A stretch of DNA of 64,000 nt from Pseudomonadota bacterium. GTDB taxonomy: Bacteria > Pseudomonadota > Alphaproteobacteria > Rhizobiales > Xanthobacteraceae. Of this stretch, positions 42,699 to 50,737 are shown piece by piece; within the stretch, counting starts at the first letter, position 1; every line of letters starts with the position of its first letter. Under the pieces are notes generated by a model, which was given only the letters and a program-made list of their open reading frames with translations, did not search any database and was not told where the DNA came from. Location: contig JAEYAW010000020.1 in the NCBI GenBank assembly GCA_023404675.1, positions 1-64,000 on the forward strand, read 5' to 3'. The position numbers and the translations under genes were made by a program.

Positions 42699-43874
42699 TC
42701 ATGCGGCAATCGTCCGCACCGAACCGGCCGCCGGGCGCAGCCGCGTGCCATCGCTCAGATACACAAGACGACCGCCGGCAACAACGCCGACGATGCGCGG
42801 CCGCAGCGCGATGCCCGCATCCACCAGCAGCACGTCCGCCCGTGCGCCTTCACGCAGTTCGCCGCGATCCGAAAGACCCGCCGCCAGAGCGGGCGCGCCG
42901 GACACCAGATGCCAGGCCTCCGGCAGATCGAGAACACCATCCCCGGCCAGACGGAACGCCGCCAGCAGCGGCGCGGGATAGTAGTAATCGGACGACAGGA
43001 TCGAGCACAGGCCCTTGGCGATCATGTCCGAGGCGCGGGTCCAGCCGGTGTGACTGCCGCCGCGCACCACGTTCGGCGCGCCGAACACGATGAAGTCTCC
43101 GCCCTGCGCCGCCTCCCGCGCGGTCTCCTCGTTGATCGGAAACTCGGCAATCGCAATGCCCATCGCACGAAATTCGCGCCGCTGCCCGGGCGTGGCATCG
43201 TCATGCGAGAGCATCCGCACGCCATGCGCGCGCGCCGCCGCCGCCAGCCGCGCGATGGAGGCAGGCACCTCGCTTGCGCCGGCCATCACCTCCGCGACCA
43301 GCGCGTCGAATGCCTCGCCTGAAAGCCCGCTGCGCTCGACCATCTTCTGCCGCTTCTGCGGCTTGGAGCCGTTGATCAGCGTCAGGTCCATATGATCGTT
43401 GAAGGCGATCAGATCCAGCCGCCCCTCGCCCATCCAGCGGATCAACGTCTCTTCCGCCGCCAGATTGAAGGTCTCGTGCCGCAGGTGAAACCGGGTGTCG
43501 GCGGCAAGTTGCGGCCGCATCGCCTCGATCCCTCCAAGCAGCCGCTCGGCGTTGTCCGCGCTGCGCAGGCCCGGCTCCCACGACCAGGTGACGGCGTGGA
43601 ACACCGTGGTGATGCCGTTGGCGATAGCCTGCCGGTCGCTTTCCGCCAGCGCGAGGTCGACGGGAAAATCAACGCCCGGACGCGGCATCATCTGCCGCTC
43701 GAACGCATCGCCGTGGATATCAACGATCCCCGGCAGCACCAGAAGCCCGTCGGCGGACAATTCGGTCGCGCCGGCCGCAGGCGAGAACGTCAGCCCCTCG
43801 CCGTTGACGCCGAGGCTCGTGTCCTGAAGCGCGCCGTCCACCAGAACGCGGCCGCCCGCAATCCGAAATTCCAT
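42699..43874 (-). CDS. phnM: PhnM-type amidohydrolase, variant copy
   Basis: PhnM removes pyrophosphate from alpha-D-ribose 1-methylphosphonate 5-triphosphate. This 391-residue copy has the amidohydrolase fold but a variant metal site: GIVDIHGDAFERQ (about residues 48-60) in place of the usual HTDxLE form seen in the second copy. Other motifs are shared: FHLRHE, SHDDATPGQR, GAPNVVRGGSHTG and SSDYYYPA. I chose the ATG at 43874 (GGGAG 10 nt upstream) over a TTG two codons earlier. The two PhnM are only moderately similar, so this one may act on a related substrate. It is divergent from phnC. Confidence 0.85.
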   Translation of the reverse strand: MEFRIAGGRVLVDGALQDTSLGVNGEGLTFSPAAGATELSADGLLVLPGIVDIHGDAFERQMMPRPGVDFPVDLALAESDRQAIANGITTVFHAVTWSWEPGLRSADNAERLLGGIEAMRPQLAADTRFHLRHETFNLAAEETLIRWMGEGRLDLIAFNDHMDLTLINGSKPQKRQKMVERSGLSGEAFDALVAEVMAGASEVPASIARLAAAARAHGVRMLSHDDATPGQRREFRAMGIAIAEFPINEETAREAAQGGDFIVFGAPNVVRGGSHTGWTRASDMIAKGLCSILSSDYYYPAPLLAAFRLAGDGVLDLPEAWHLVSGAPALAAGLSDRGELREGARADVLLVDAGIALRPRIVGVVAGGRLVYLSDGTRLRPAAGSVRTIAA

Positions 43875-43987
43875 GTTCAACTTTCTCCCGTGGCCGTCTT
43901 TGCGGACGGCACGGCTCGCAGCCCGACCGCTTCACGAGACGGCTTAGATAATCCAAACCGTCGCGGCCCCGGTACTTATCATTTATG

Positions 43988-44005
43988 GTGACAATATAAT
44001 GACAA
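43988..44005 (-). promoter_or_regulatory. Pho box upstream of the variant phnM
   Basis: On the minus strand TTGTCAT (44005-43999) and TTGTCAC (43994-43988) with a TATA spacer form an 11-bp-period Pho box. It lies 113 nt before the phnM start. TAAGTA follows 9 nt after the box and could be the -10. Confidence 0.7.
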
Positions 44006-44051
44006 TCACAATCCCACGAGCGGGATGTGGAGAAAGGGACCATTCAAGGCG

Positions 44052-44085
44052 CTGTCACACGACTGTTAAACGGCAAGGATAGCGA
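44052..44085 (+). promoter_or_regulatory. Pho box and possible -10 of phnCDEE
   Basis: CTGTCAC (44052-44058) and CTGTTAA (44063-44069) are separated by 4 nt, giving the 11-bp period of a PhoB site. TAGCGA starts 10 nt after the box (44080-44085). The phnC start is 46 nt downstream of the box. Confidence 0.75.
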
Positions 44086-44115
44086 TGCTCCCGTGTTTCT
44101 TGCGGAGGGCATCGC

Positions 44116-44925
44116 ATGCTTGTGGTCGAAGGATTGACCTGCCGCTTCGGTGAAAAATCCGCCGTTGACAACGTTTCATTTTCCGTCCCGTCCGGCACGT
44201 TCGTGGGCGTCATCGGACGCTCGGGCGCCGGGAAATCGACGCTGCTGCGTACGATAAACCGGCTTGGCGAGCCCACTTCCGGACGGTTGCTGTTCGACGG
44301 ACAGGACGTGACGACGCTGCGCGGAGCGGAGCTTCGCCAATGGCGCGCGCGTTGCGCGATGATCTTTCAGCAGTTCAATCTGGTCGGCCGCCTCGACGTG
44401 CTGACCAACGTGATGATGGGGCGCCTGTCCGAGATGCCGCTGTGGCGCTCGCTCACGAAGATGTGGTCGGAAACAGACAAGTCGCTCGCCATGTCGGCGC
44501 TGGAGCAGTTCGACATGGCCGCCCTCGCGGCACAGCGGGCGGACTCGCTGTCCGGCGGCCAGCAGCAACGCGTCGCCATCGCCCGCGCGCTGGTGCAGAA
44601 GCCGCAGATCGTGCTGGCGGATGAGCCCATCGCCTCGCTCGACCCGCGCAACACCAGGATCGTGATGGACACGCTGCTGCGCATCAACAGGCACTTCGGC
44701 ATCACCGTGATCTGCAACCTGCACTCGCTCGATCTGGCACGCAGCTATTGCGACCGGCTGATCGGCATGTCGTCGGGGCGCGTGGTGTTCGACGGCGCGC
44801 CGGCTGCCCTGACCGATCAGGTCGCACACGAACTCTACGATCTCGAGCCGGGCCTGGAGCCGGCCATCCGCGAGCCGCGCAGCCAGACGGGCGATGTTCC
44901 CGCGCTGGGCGAGGCCTACGCCTGA
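44116..44925 (+). CDS. phnC: Phosphonate ABC importer ATPase PhnC
   Basis: PhnC powers phosphonate uptake. The 269-residue protein has Walker A GRSGAGKST (about residues 35-43), signature LSGGQQQR (about 145-152) and Walker B IVLADEPIASLDP (about 167-179). A GGAGGG site lies 6 nt before the ATG. It leads the rightward phnC-phnD-phnE-phnE operon from the Pho box at 44052. Confidence 0.95.
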   Translation: MLVVEGLTCRFGEKSAVDNVSFSVPSGTFVGVIGRSGAGKSTLLRTINRLGEPTSGRLLFDGQDVTTLRGAELRQWRARCAMIFQQFNLVGRLDVLTNVMMGRLSEMPLWRSLTKMWSETDKSLAMSALEQFDMAALAAQRADSLSGGQQQRVAIARALVQKPQIVLADEPIASLDPRNTRIVMDTLLRINRHFGITVICNLHSLDLARSYCDRLIGMSSGRVVFDGAPAALTDQVAHELYDLEPGLEPAIREPRSQTGDVPALGEAYA

Positions 44926-44984
44926 TACCAATCCCCTGCCGGAGGGGCTTATCCGGCTCTGCGATCTGAGCCCGAGGAGAGATC

Positions 44985-45923
44985 ATGATCACCCGTCGCA
45001 CGCTTGTGGCCGGCGCCGCCGCGCTCGCCTTCGCCTCCACCAGCGCCTTCGCGCAGGACTGGAAAGCCAAATACTCCGAACTGAACTTCGCCATCATCCC
45101 CGCCGAGAACGCCACCGGCGTGACCGAGCGATGGGGGCCCTTCGTCAACTATCTGTCGAAGGAACTCGGCGTGAAGGTGAACCTGCGCCTCGCCAACGAC
45201 TACGCCGCCGTGATCGAGGGCCAGCGCTCCGGCAACATCCAGATCGCCAGCTACGGCTCGGCGTCCTTCGCCCGCGCCCGCCTGACCGGCGTGAAGACCG
45301 ATGCGTTCGCCAACGACATCAACAAGGACGGTTCAACCGGCTACTATTCGGTGTTCTTCGTGAAGGCTTCGAGCCCGTACAAATCCATCGACGATCTCAA
45401 AGGCAAGAACCTCGGTCTCGTCGACCCCAACTCGACCTCGGGCAACAACGTGCCGCGCTTCGAACTGAACAAGATGAACATCTCCGATGCTGAAAACTAT
45501 TTTAGCAAGGTCGTGTTCACTGGCAGCCATGAAAACGCATTGCTCGCGCTCGCTCAGGGCACCGTCGATGTGGCCGCCAACCAGTGGACCAACGACAACG
45601 ATTCGACCCTCGCCGCCATGCTGCACAAGGGCATGCTGAAGAACGCCGATGGCTCGCCGATGAAGAAGGACGACTTCCGTATCGTCCACACATCGGCACC
45701 GATCATCAATGGCCCTTATGCCTACAACTCCGATCTGCCGGATGACCTGAAGGCAGCAATCCGTCAGGCGTTCCTTGATGCGCCGAAGAAGGACAAGGAC
45801 ATGTTCGACCGTCTGTCCGACGGCCAGAAGCTCGGCTTCCATCCGGCGACGACCAAGGACTGGGACGGCACGATCGAGCTGATCAAGTTCGTCGACAGCC
45901 TGCGCAAGAAGAGGGCCTCGTAA
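44985..45923 (+). CDS. phnD: Phosphonate-binding protein PhnD
   Basis: PhnD binds phosphonates in the periplasm and passes them to the importer. The 312-residue protein has an N-terminal signal with a Tat-like Arg pair (TRRTLV, residues 3-8) followed by a hydrophobic run and a cleavage site near AFA-Q. Characteristic stretches include YAAVIEGQRSGNIQIASYGS (about residues 73-92) and the LVDPNSTSGNNVPR loop. A GAGGAGAG site precedes the ATG. A perfect 14-bp hairpin follows the gene. Confidence 0.95.
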   Translation: MITRRTLVAGAAALAFASTSAFAQDWKAKYSELNFAIIPAENATGVTERWGPFVNYLSKELGVKVNLRLANDYAAVIEGQRSGNIQIASYGSASFARARLTGVKTDAFANDINKDGSTGYYSVFFVKASSPYKSIDDLKGKNLGLVDPNSTSGNNVPRFELNKMNISDAENYFSKVVFTGSHENALLALAQGTVDVAANQWTNDNDSTLAAMLHKGMLKNADGSPMKKDDFRIVHTSAPIINGPYAYNSDLPDDLKAAIRQAFLDAPKKDKDMFDRLSDGQKLGFHPATTKDWDGTIELIKFVDSLRKKRAS

Positions 45924-45940
45924 GCGACTCTGCCAACCCG

Positions 45941-45972
45941 AAGGGAGCCGGATCAGGAGATCCGGCTCCCTT
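45941..45972 (+). terminator. Attenuating hairpin between phnD and phnE
   Basis: A perfect 14-bp stem (45941-45954 with 45959-45972, 4-nt loop) starts 18 nt after the phnD stop. It is followed by CAATTAT without a real T-run. It resembles, in place and strength, the hairpin after the other binding-protein gene (40232) and may set the ratio of PhnD to permease or protect the phnCD mRNA end. Confidence 0.7.
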
Positions 45973-45990
45973 CAATTATCCGGATCTTCC

Positions 45991-46872
45991 ATGACGGATT
46001 CCATCGCGATCCTCCCCGCTGCGCAACTGGCGGCGCTCAATGAAGGCTACCGCAAGGCCATCGCCAAACGGCAAAGGCGCAGCTTTCTCGCGCTCGCGGT
46101 GTTCATCGGGATGCTGGCGCTGGCGATGCGTGGCGCCGAAGTCGACATCGCGGCTCTTACTGGCAAGATCGGCAATTTTTTCAGCTATTTCGACCGCATC
46201 TTCCGCCTCGACAGCGGCCTGCGCGTCTGGAACGATCCCGTCGAATGGTTCTGGGGCCTGAAGAGCTGGCTGCCGCTGCTCGGCGAAACGCTGCTCATCA
46301 GCTATGTCGGCACGATGATCGGATTCGTGTTCGCTTTCGCGCTGAACTTTCTTGCGGCGAAAAACACGACGCCGAATCGCTGGCTACAACTGCTCGTGCC
46401 GCGCTTTCTTGAGTTCTGCCGTACGGTACCGGACATCGTGTTCGCGCTGGTCTTCGTCATCGCCTTCGGCCTCGGACCGATGGCGGGCGTGCTGGCCATC
46501 GCCATCCATTCCACCGGCGCGCTCGGCAAGCTGTTCACCGAGATTGTCGAGAACGCCGACATGAATCCGGTCGAGGGGCTGCGCTCCACCGGCGCGAGCT
46601 GGATTTCCTCCATGCGCTTCGCCGTGGTGCCGCAGGTTCTGGCGGGCTTTGCCAGCTACTCGCTGCTACGCTTCGAGATCAACGTGCGCGGCGCATCCGT
46701 CATGGGCTTTGTCGGCGCGGGCGGCATCGGCCAGGAACTGATCGTATCGGTCCGCAAATTCTATTATTCCGATGTCAGCGCCATCCTGCTGCTGATCATC
46801 GTCACGGTCTTTACCATCGATATCGCCACCGGCTGGCTGCGCCGCCGCCTGTTCAGCGAGGAACGGGCATGA
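45991..46872 (+). CDS. phnE: Phosphonate ABC importer permease PhnE (first)
   Basis: The 293-residue permease has about six membrane segments and the PhnE coupling stretch GALGKLFTEIVENADMNPVEG (about residues 176-196, cut here to its core GKLFTEIVE). It is followed directly by a second, related permease with a 4-nt overlap, as in many rhizobial phn operons. The two likely form a heterodimer. Confidence 0.93.
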   Translation: MTDSIAILPAAQLAALNEGYRKAIAKRQRRSFLALAVFIGMLALAMRGAEVDIAALTGKIGNFFSYFDRIFRLDSGLRVWNDPVEWFWGLKSWLPLLGETLLISYVGTMIGFVFAFALNFLAAKNTTPNRWLQLLVPRFLEFCRTVPDIVFALVFVIAFGLGPMAGVLAIAIHSTGALGKLFTEIVENADMNPVEGLRSTGASWISSMRFAVVPQVLAGFASYSLLRFEINVRGASVMGFVGAGGIGQELIVSVRKFYYSDVSAILLLIIVTVFTIDIATGWLRRRLFSEERA

Positions 46873-47717
46873 GCGAGCTGTCGCCCCCGAACGTCGAGAC
46901 AATGCGCCAGCGCTATCCGACGGTGTTCGCCCCGCCGGGGCGCGGCCGGCTCGTCGGCATCGCCGTCGCCGCCGCGCTGACGGGACTGTTTATCTTTGGC
47001 CTCGTCCGCTTCGAGTTTTCGCCGCAGCGGATGCTGAACGGCTTCAGCCAGCTCGGCTGGATCGTCATGATGATGATCCCGCCCGATCCCGGCTCGTCAT
47101 TCCGGGCCTACATCGCGGCCATGGGCGAGACGCTGTCCATCGCGTTGCTCGGCACCGCGCTCGCCGCGCTGTTCGCACTGCCGGTGAGCCTGCTCGCCGC
47201 GCGCAATATCATCCCATCGGCGATCTTTCGCTTTCCGGTCCGGCGTTTCCTCGACACCATCCGCGGCGTCGATACGCTGATCTGGGCGCTGGTCTGGATC
47301 AATGTCGTCGGCCTCGGGCCGTTCGCCGGCGTGCTCGCCATCGCGATCTCGGATTTCGGATCGTTCGGAAAGCTGTTTTCCGAGGCCATCGAGACGGCCG
47401 ACCGCAAACCGGTGGAGGGCATCCGCGCATCCGGCGGCAGCCGCCTGCATGAAATCCGGTTCGGATTGATCCCTCAGGTCCTTCCCGTGATCGCAAGTCA
47501 GGCACTGTATTTCTTCGAATCGAACACCCGCTCCGCCACCATCATCGGCATCGTCGGCGCGGGCGGCATCGGGCTGCAACTGGCCGAACAGATCCGCGTG
47601 CTGGAATGGCAGAAGGTCTCGTTCCTGATCCTGATGATCCTGATCGCGGTCGCGGTGATCGATCAGATCTCGAGCCGGCTGCGGATGGCGATCATCGGAC
47701 GGCGCGCCGTCGCCTGA
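46869..47717 (+). CDS. phnE: Phosphonate ABC importer permease PhnE (second)
   Basis: The 282-residue permease is a paralogue of the preceding gene and has the same PhnE-type coupling stretch (GKLFSEAIETADRKPVEG, about residues 170-187). It starts within the end of the first phnE. It is the last gene of the importer operon; the regulator phnF is convergent, 29 nt away. Confidence 0.93.
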   Translation: MSELSPPNVETMRQRYPTVFAPPGRGRLVGIAVAAALTGLFIFGLVRFEFSPQRMLNGFSQLGWIVMMMIPPDPGSSFRAYIAAMGETLSIALLGTALAALFALPVSLLAARNIIPSAIFRFPVRRFLDTIRGVDTLIWALVWINVVGLGPFAGVLAIAISDFGSFGKLFSEAIETADRKPVEGIRASGGSRLHEIRFGLIPQVLPVIASQALYFFESNTRSATIIGIVGAGGIGLQLAEQIRVLEWQKVSFLILMILIAVAVIDQISSRLRMAIIGRRAVA

Positions 47718-47746
47718 CAGCGGCCCCGCGTATCATCGGACACGGC

Positions 47747-48475
47747 TCACGTATCGACGATGAACTCGACCCGCTCGGCTGCGAACCGCGAATATTTGGT
47801 CACGACCGGCCGCCCGTCGCCATCGACATCCGTCGAATCCACCACGAGGACCGAGCGTCCCAGCGCGATGTCCAGCCGCGCGCAGTCGGTCGCGTCTGCG
47901 ACAGCCGCCCTGATGCGCGTCCATGTCCGGCGATAGTTGCGGATGTCGTAATGCGCGAGCAGCGCCGTCATCGTCCGCGTCCGCTCATAGATTTCCGCAA
48001 CATCGGGAAACCGCGCGGCCTCGAACCAGTTGGTGCCGACGCAGATCGGCGCGCGATCGGCGAACCGCAGCGTCTCGATCCACGCCAGGGGCGTGCCGGC
48101 CTTGACGCCAAGGCGGCGTGCCAGCTCGCGATTTGCTTCCTCGACACCGCTCGCCAGCAGCCGCCCGCGCGGCTCCCGCCCTTCCTGTCCAACGATTTCG
48201 GAGAAGCGCGTGCGCGATCGCAGAGGATAGGAAATGCGCTGCGCCTCCACATAGGTTCCGCTGCCGCGCTCGGCGCGCACCAGTCCACGCTCGGCCAGCA
48301 TGGCAATGGCGCGGCGCACCGTGTGACGGTTCACGCCGTGACTATCCGCAATCTCGTTTTCGCTGGGCAGCTTCTCGCCCGGCGCATAGACGCCATCCGC
48401 GATGCCGCGCTCGATCGCGTTGGCAACACGCCGCCACAGCGCAATGCCCTCGTCGTGATGGTGCTCGATGCTCAT
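47747..48475 (-). CDS. phnF: GntR/HutC-family repressor PhnF
   Basis: The 242-residue protein has an N-terminal winged helix (about residues 10-75; SENEIADSHGVNRHTVRRAI is the recognition region) and a C-terminal UTRA ligand-binding domain. This is the HutC subfamily that includes PhnF of E. coli and of mycobacteria. It lies between the importer and the C-P lyase genes and is divergent from phnG, with a candidate operator at 48535-48547. It probably represses the lyase genes until an effector appears. Confidence 0.88.
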   Translation of the reverse strand: MSIEHHHDEGIALWRRVANAIERGIADGVYAPGEKLPSENEIADSHGVNRHTVRRAIAMLAERGLVRAERGSGTYVEAQRISYPLRSRTRFSEIVGQEGREPRGRLLASGVEEANRELARRLGVKAGTPLAWIETLRFADRAPICVGTNWFEAARFPDVAEIYERTRTMTALLAHYDIRNYRRTWTRIRAAVADATDCARLDIALGRSVLVVDSTDVDGDGRPVVTKYSRFAAERVEFIVDT

Positions 48476-48502
48476 CGCCGGTCCCGGAAAAAGTCGCTCG
48501 AC

Positions 48503-48536
48503 GCGTCATAAAGGGGTCACGACGGGGTTGTAAAGT
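48503..48536 (+). promoter_or_regulatory. Pho box and -10 of phnGHIJKLMN
   Basis: GCGTCAT (48503-48509) and GGGTCAC (48514-48520) share the GTCA core with an 11-bp period. Exactly 10 nt later is TAAAGT (48531-48536), a good -10. The start of phnG is 45 nt after the box. The half-sites are weaker than at the other three units. Confidence 0.6.
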
Positions 48537-48547
48537 TGTCTAGTAAA
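48535..48547 (+). promoter_or_regulatory. Candidate PhnF operator
   Basis: GTTGTCTAGTAAA is a degenerate palindrome centred on CTAG, close to the TCTAGA-centred operators of the HutC family. It overlaps the -10 and start site of phnG, a place where a repressor would block the polymerase. An outer inverted repeat AAAGTT/AACTTT (48532-48537, 48554-48559) frames it. Confidence 0.45.
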
Positions 48548-48565
48548 GCGCATAACTTTTGAAAC

Positions 48566-49027
48566 ATGACCCAAGCTCATCCATCCCCCCTGGAAGACAT
48601 CCGCCGCGCCGCCATGGCGGTTCTGGTACAGACCCCGTCGTCCGACATCGCACCGTTGGTGGAAACGTTTTCCGCGCCGCCAAATGAAATCCTTCGCGAG
48701 CCCGAGACCGGCCTCGTGCTGGTGCGCGGCCGCATCGGCGGCGATGGCGCACCCTTCAACATGGGCGAAGCCACGGTGTCCCGCGCCGCTGTCCGTCTTG
48801 CGACCGGGGAGACCGGCTTCGGCTACGCACTTGGCCGCGATCGCGAGAAGGCCCGACTCATCGCGCTCTGCGATGCGCTGATTCAGACCAAAACCCATGC
48901 CGATCTCGTCGAACGGAACGTGCTGGCGCCGCTGCGCGAGCGCCTCGAAACACGACGACGTGAGCAGGCCGAGCAGACCGCGGCAACGCGCGTCGATTTC
49001 TTCACCATGGTGCGAGGCGAGGGGTGA
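48566..49027 (+). CDS. phnG: C-P lyase complex subunit PhnG
   Basis: PhnG is part of the PhnGHIJ core complex that makes the ribose-phosphonate intermediate. The 153-residue protein has the PhnG landmarks LVRGRIGGDGAPFNMGEATV (about residues 51-70) and TGFGYALGRDREKARLIAL (about 86-104). It is the first gene of the lyase operon. Its stop is 1 nt before the phnH start. Confidence 0.93.
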   Translation: MTQAHPSPLEDIRRAAMAVLVQTPSSDIAPLVETFSAPPNEILREPETGLVLVRGRIGGDGAPFNMGEATVSRAAVRLATGETGFGYALGRDREKARLIALCDALIQTKTHADLVERNVLAPLRERLETRRREQAEQTAATRVDFFTMVRGEG

Positions 49028-49028
49028 G

Positions 49029-49631
49029 ATGACGATGATCGACACCCCTGCACTTCCGGCAAAGGTCGCGACCGCGCAGGCGACGTTCCGCACGATCATG
49101 GATGCGATGGCGCGTCCAGGCACCCTTCAGCGCGTCCGCGACGTTCCGTCAGGGGCGCCGGCACACCTCGCCCCCGCGAGTGCCGCGCTGATGCTGGCGC
49201 TGTCCGATCACGAGACGCCGGTCTGGCTCGACGCCGCGCTGGCCACCGGCGAGACCGCGAACTGGCTCCGCTTTCACAGCGGCGCGCCCATCGTGACCGA
49301 CGTTACTCAAGGCAGCTTCGTGCTTTGCACGACACCTGCGAGCGTGCCGTCGCTGAACCAGCTTGCGCTGGGCACCAGCGAATATCCAGACCGCTCCGCG
49401 ACATTGATCGTGCAGGTGGAGAGCCTGTCGGAGGGACGGCCGGTCGCGCTGCGCGGGCCGGGCATTCGCGGCGAGGCGACGCTGCGCGCCGCCATCGCCC
49501 CGGACCTTGTCGCGATGCTGCAGGCCAACCATGCGCTATTCCCGCGCGGCATCGATACCTTGCTGGTTGCAGACGACGCAATCATCGCCCTTCCGCGCTC
49601 GACGCGGCTCACCATGCAGGGAGACGCCTGA
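49029..49631 (+). CDS. phnH: C-P lyase complex subunit PhnH
   Basis: The 200-residue protein is a typical PhnH: FRTIMDAMARPGTLQRV (about residues 20-36), and the C-terminal FPRGIDTLLVADDAIIALPR (about 172-191). I chose the ATG at 49029, one base after the phnG stop. Its stop overlaps the phnI start by 1 nt. Confidence 0.93.
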   Translation: MTMIDTPALPAKVATAQATFRTIMDAMARPGTLQRVRDVPSGAPAHLAPASAALMLALSDHETPVWLDAALATGETANWLRFHSGAPIVTDVTQGSFVLCTTPASVPSLNQLALGTSEYPDRSATLIVQVESLSEGRPVALRGPGIRGEATLRAAIAPDLVAMLQANHALFPRGIDTLLVADDAIIALPRSTRLTMQGDA

Positions 49632-50737
49632 TGTATGTCGCAGTGAAAGGCGGCGAACGTGCCATCGCCAATGCCCACCGCCTGCTGGCGCATCAACGGC
49701 GCGGCGACCGGAGCGTTCCAGAACTGACGCTCGATCAGATCGCGAACCAGCTCGGCCTCGCGGTCGATCGCGTGATGGGCGAAGGCTCGCTCTATGATCG
49801 CGAACTCGCCGCGCTCGCCGTCAAGCAGGCACGTGGCGATCTGATCGAGGCGATCTTCCTGCTGCGCGCGTTCCGCGCCACGCTGCCGCGTTTCGGCGCG
49901 ACCGAGCCGGTGGACACCGGCGCGATGCAGGTGCGCCGCCGCATCTCCGCGACCTTCAAGGATATTCCCGGCGGTCAGGTGCTCGGCCCGACCTTCGACT
50001 ACACCCATCGCCTGCTCGATCCGGCGCTGGCCGGCGAGAACGATCCGCCTGCGCCCGCGACCATGCCGGCGGACGGCGAGGCGATGCCGCGCGTCACCGA
50101 CATTCTCGGACACGACGGCCTGATCGAGCCCTCGCCCGCTGCGGACTCCGACGCACCGGTCAACGATCTCACCCGCGAGGCGCTGAGCTTTCCGGCGGAT
50201 CGCGATCTGCGCCTGCAAAATCTCGCGCGCGGCGACGAAGGCTTCCTGCTGGCGCTCGGCTATTCCACGCAGCGCGGCTATGGCCGCAATCATCCGTTCG
50301 CCGGCGAAATCCGTTTCGGCGAAGTCGAGGTGGAATTCGTCGCGCCGGATGTCGGCTTCGCGGTGCCGCTCGGCACCATCTCCGTCACCGAATGCCAGAT
50401 GGTGACGCAGTTCAAAGGCTCGGCCACCGAGGCGCCCTGCTTCACGCGCGGCTACGGCCTCGTATTCGGGCAGGCCGAGCGCAAGGCGATGTCGATGGCG
50501 CAGGTGGACCGCGCCTTACGCGCGCGCGAACTCGGTGAAGACGTGCTGGCTCCTGCGCAGGACGAGGAATTCGTGCTGTCGCATTCCGACAACGTGCAGG
50601 CCACCGGCTTCGTCGAGCATCTGAAGCTGCCGCATTACGTCGACTTCCAGTCCGAGCTTGGCCTGCTGCGCAAGCTGCGCGCGGAATTCTTTGCCGCGAA
50701 GGATGAGAGCGACCCACTTCAGGAGGCTGCGGAATGA
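49631..50737 (+). CDS. phnI: C-P lyase complex subunit PhnI
   Basis: PhnI starts the pathway: with PhnG, PhnH and PhnL it replaces the adenine of ATP by the phosphonate. The 368-residue protein starts with MYVAVKGGERAI, the family signature, and keeps LTLDQIANQLGLAVDRVMGE (about residues 32-51) and GYGLVFGQAERKAMSMAQVD (about 278-297). It overlaps phnJ by 4 nt at its end. Confidence 0.95.
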   Translation: MYVAVKGGERAIANAHRLLAHQRRGDRSVPELTLDQIANQLGLAVDRVMGEGSLYDRELAALAVKQARGDLIEAIFLLRAFRATLPRFGATEPVDTGAMQVRRRISATFKDIPGGQVLGPTFDYTHRLLDPALAGENDPPAPATMPADGEAMPRVTDILGHDGLIEPSPAADSDAPVNDLTREALSFPADRDLRLQNLARGDEGFLLALGYSTQRGYGRNHPFAGEIRFGEVEVEFVAPDVGFAVPLGTISVTECQMVTQFKGSATEAPCFTRGYGLVFGQAERKAMSMAQVDRALRARELGEDVLAPAQDEEFVLSHSDNVQATGFVEHLKLPHYVDFQSELGLLRKLRAEFFAAKDESDPLQEAAE

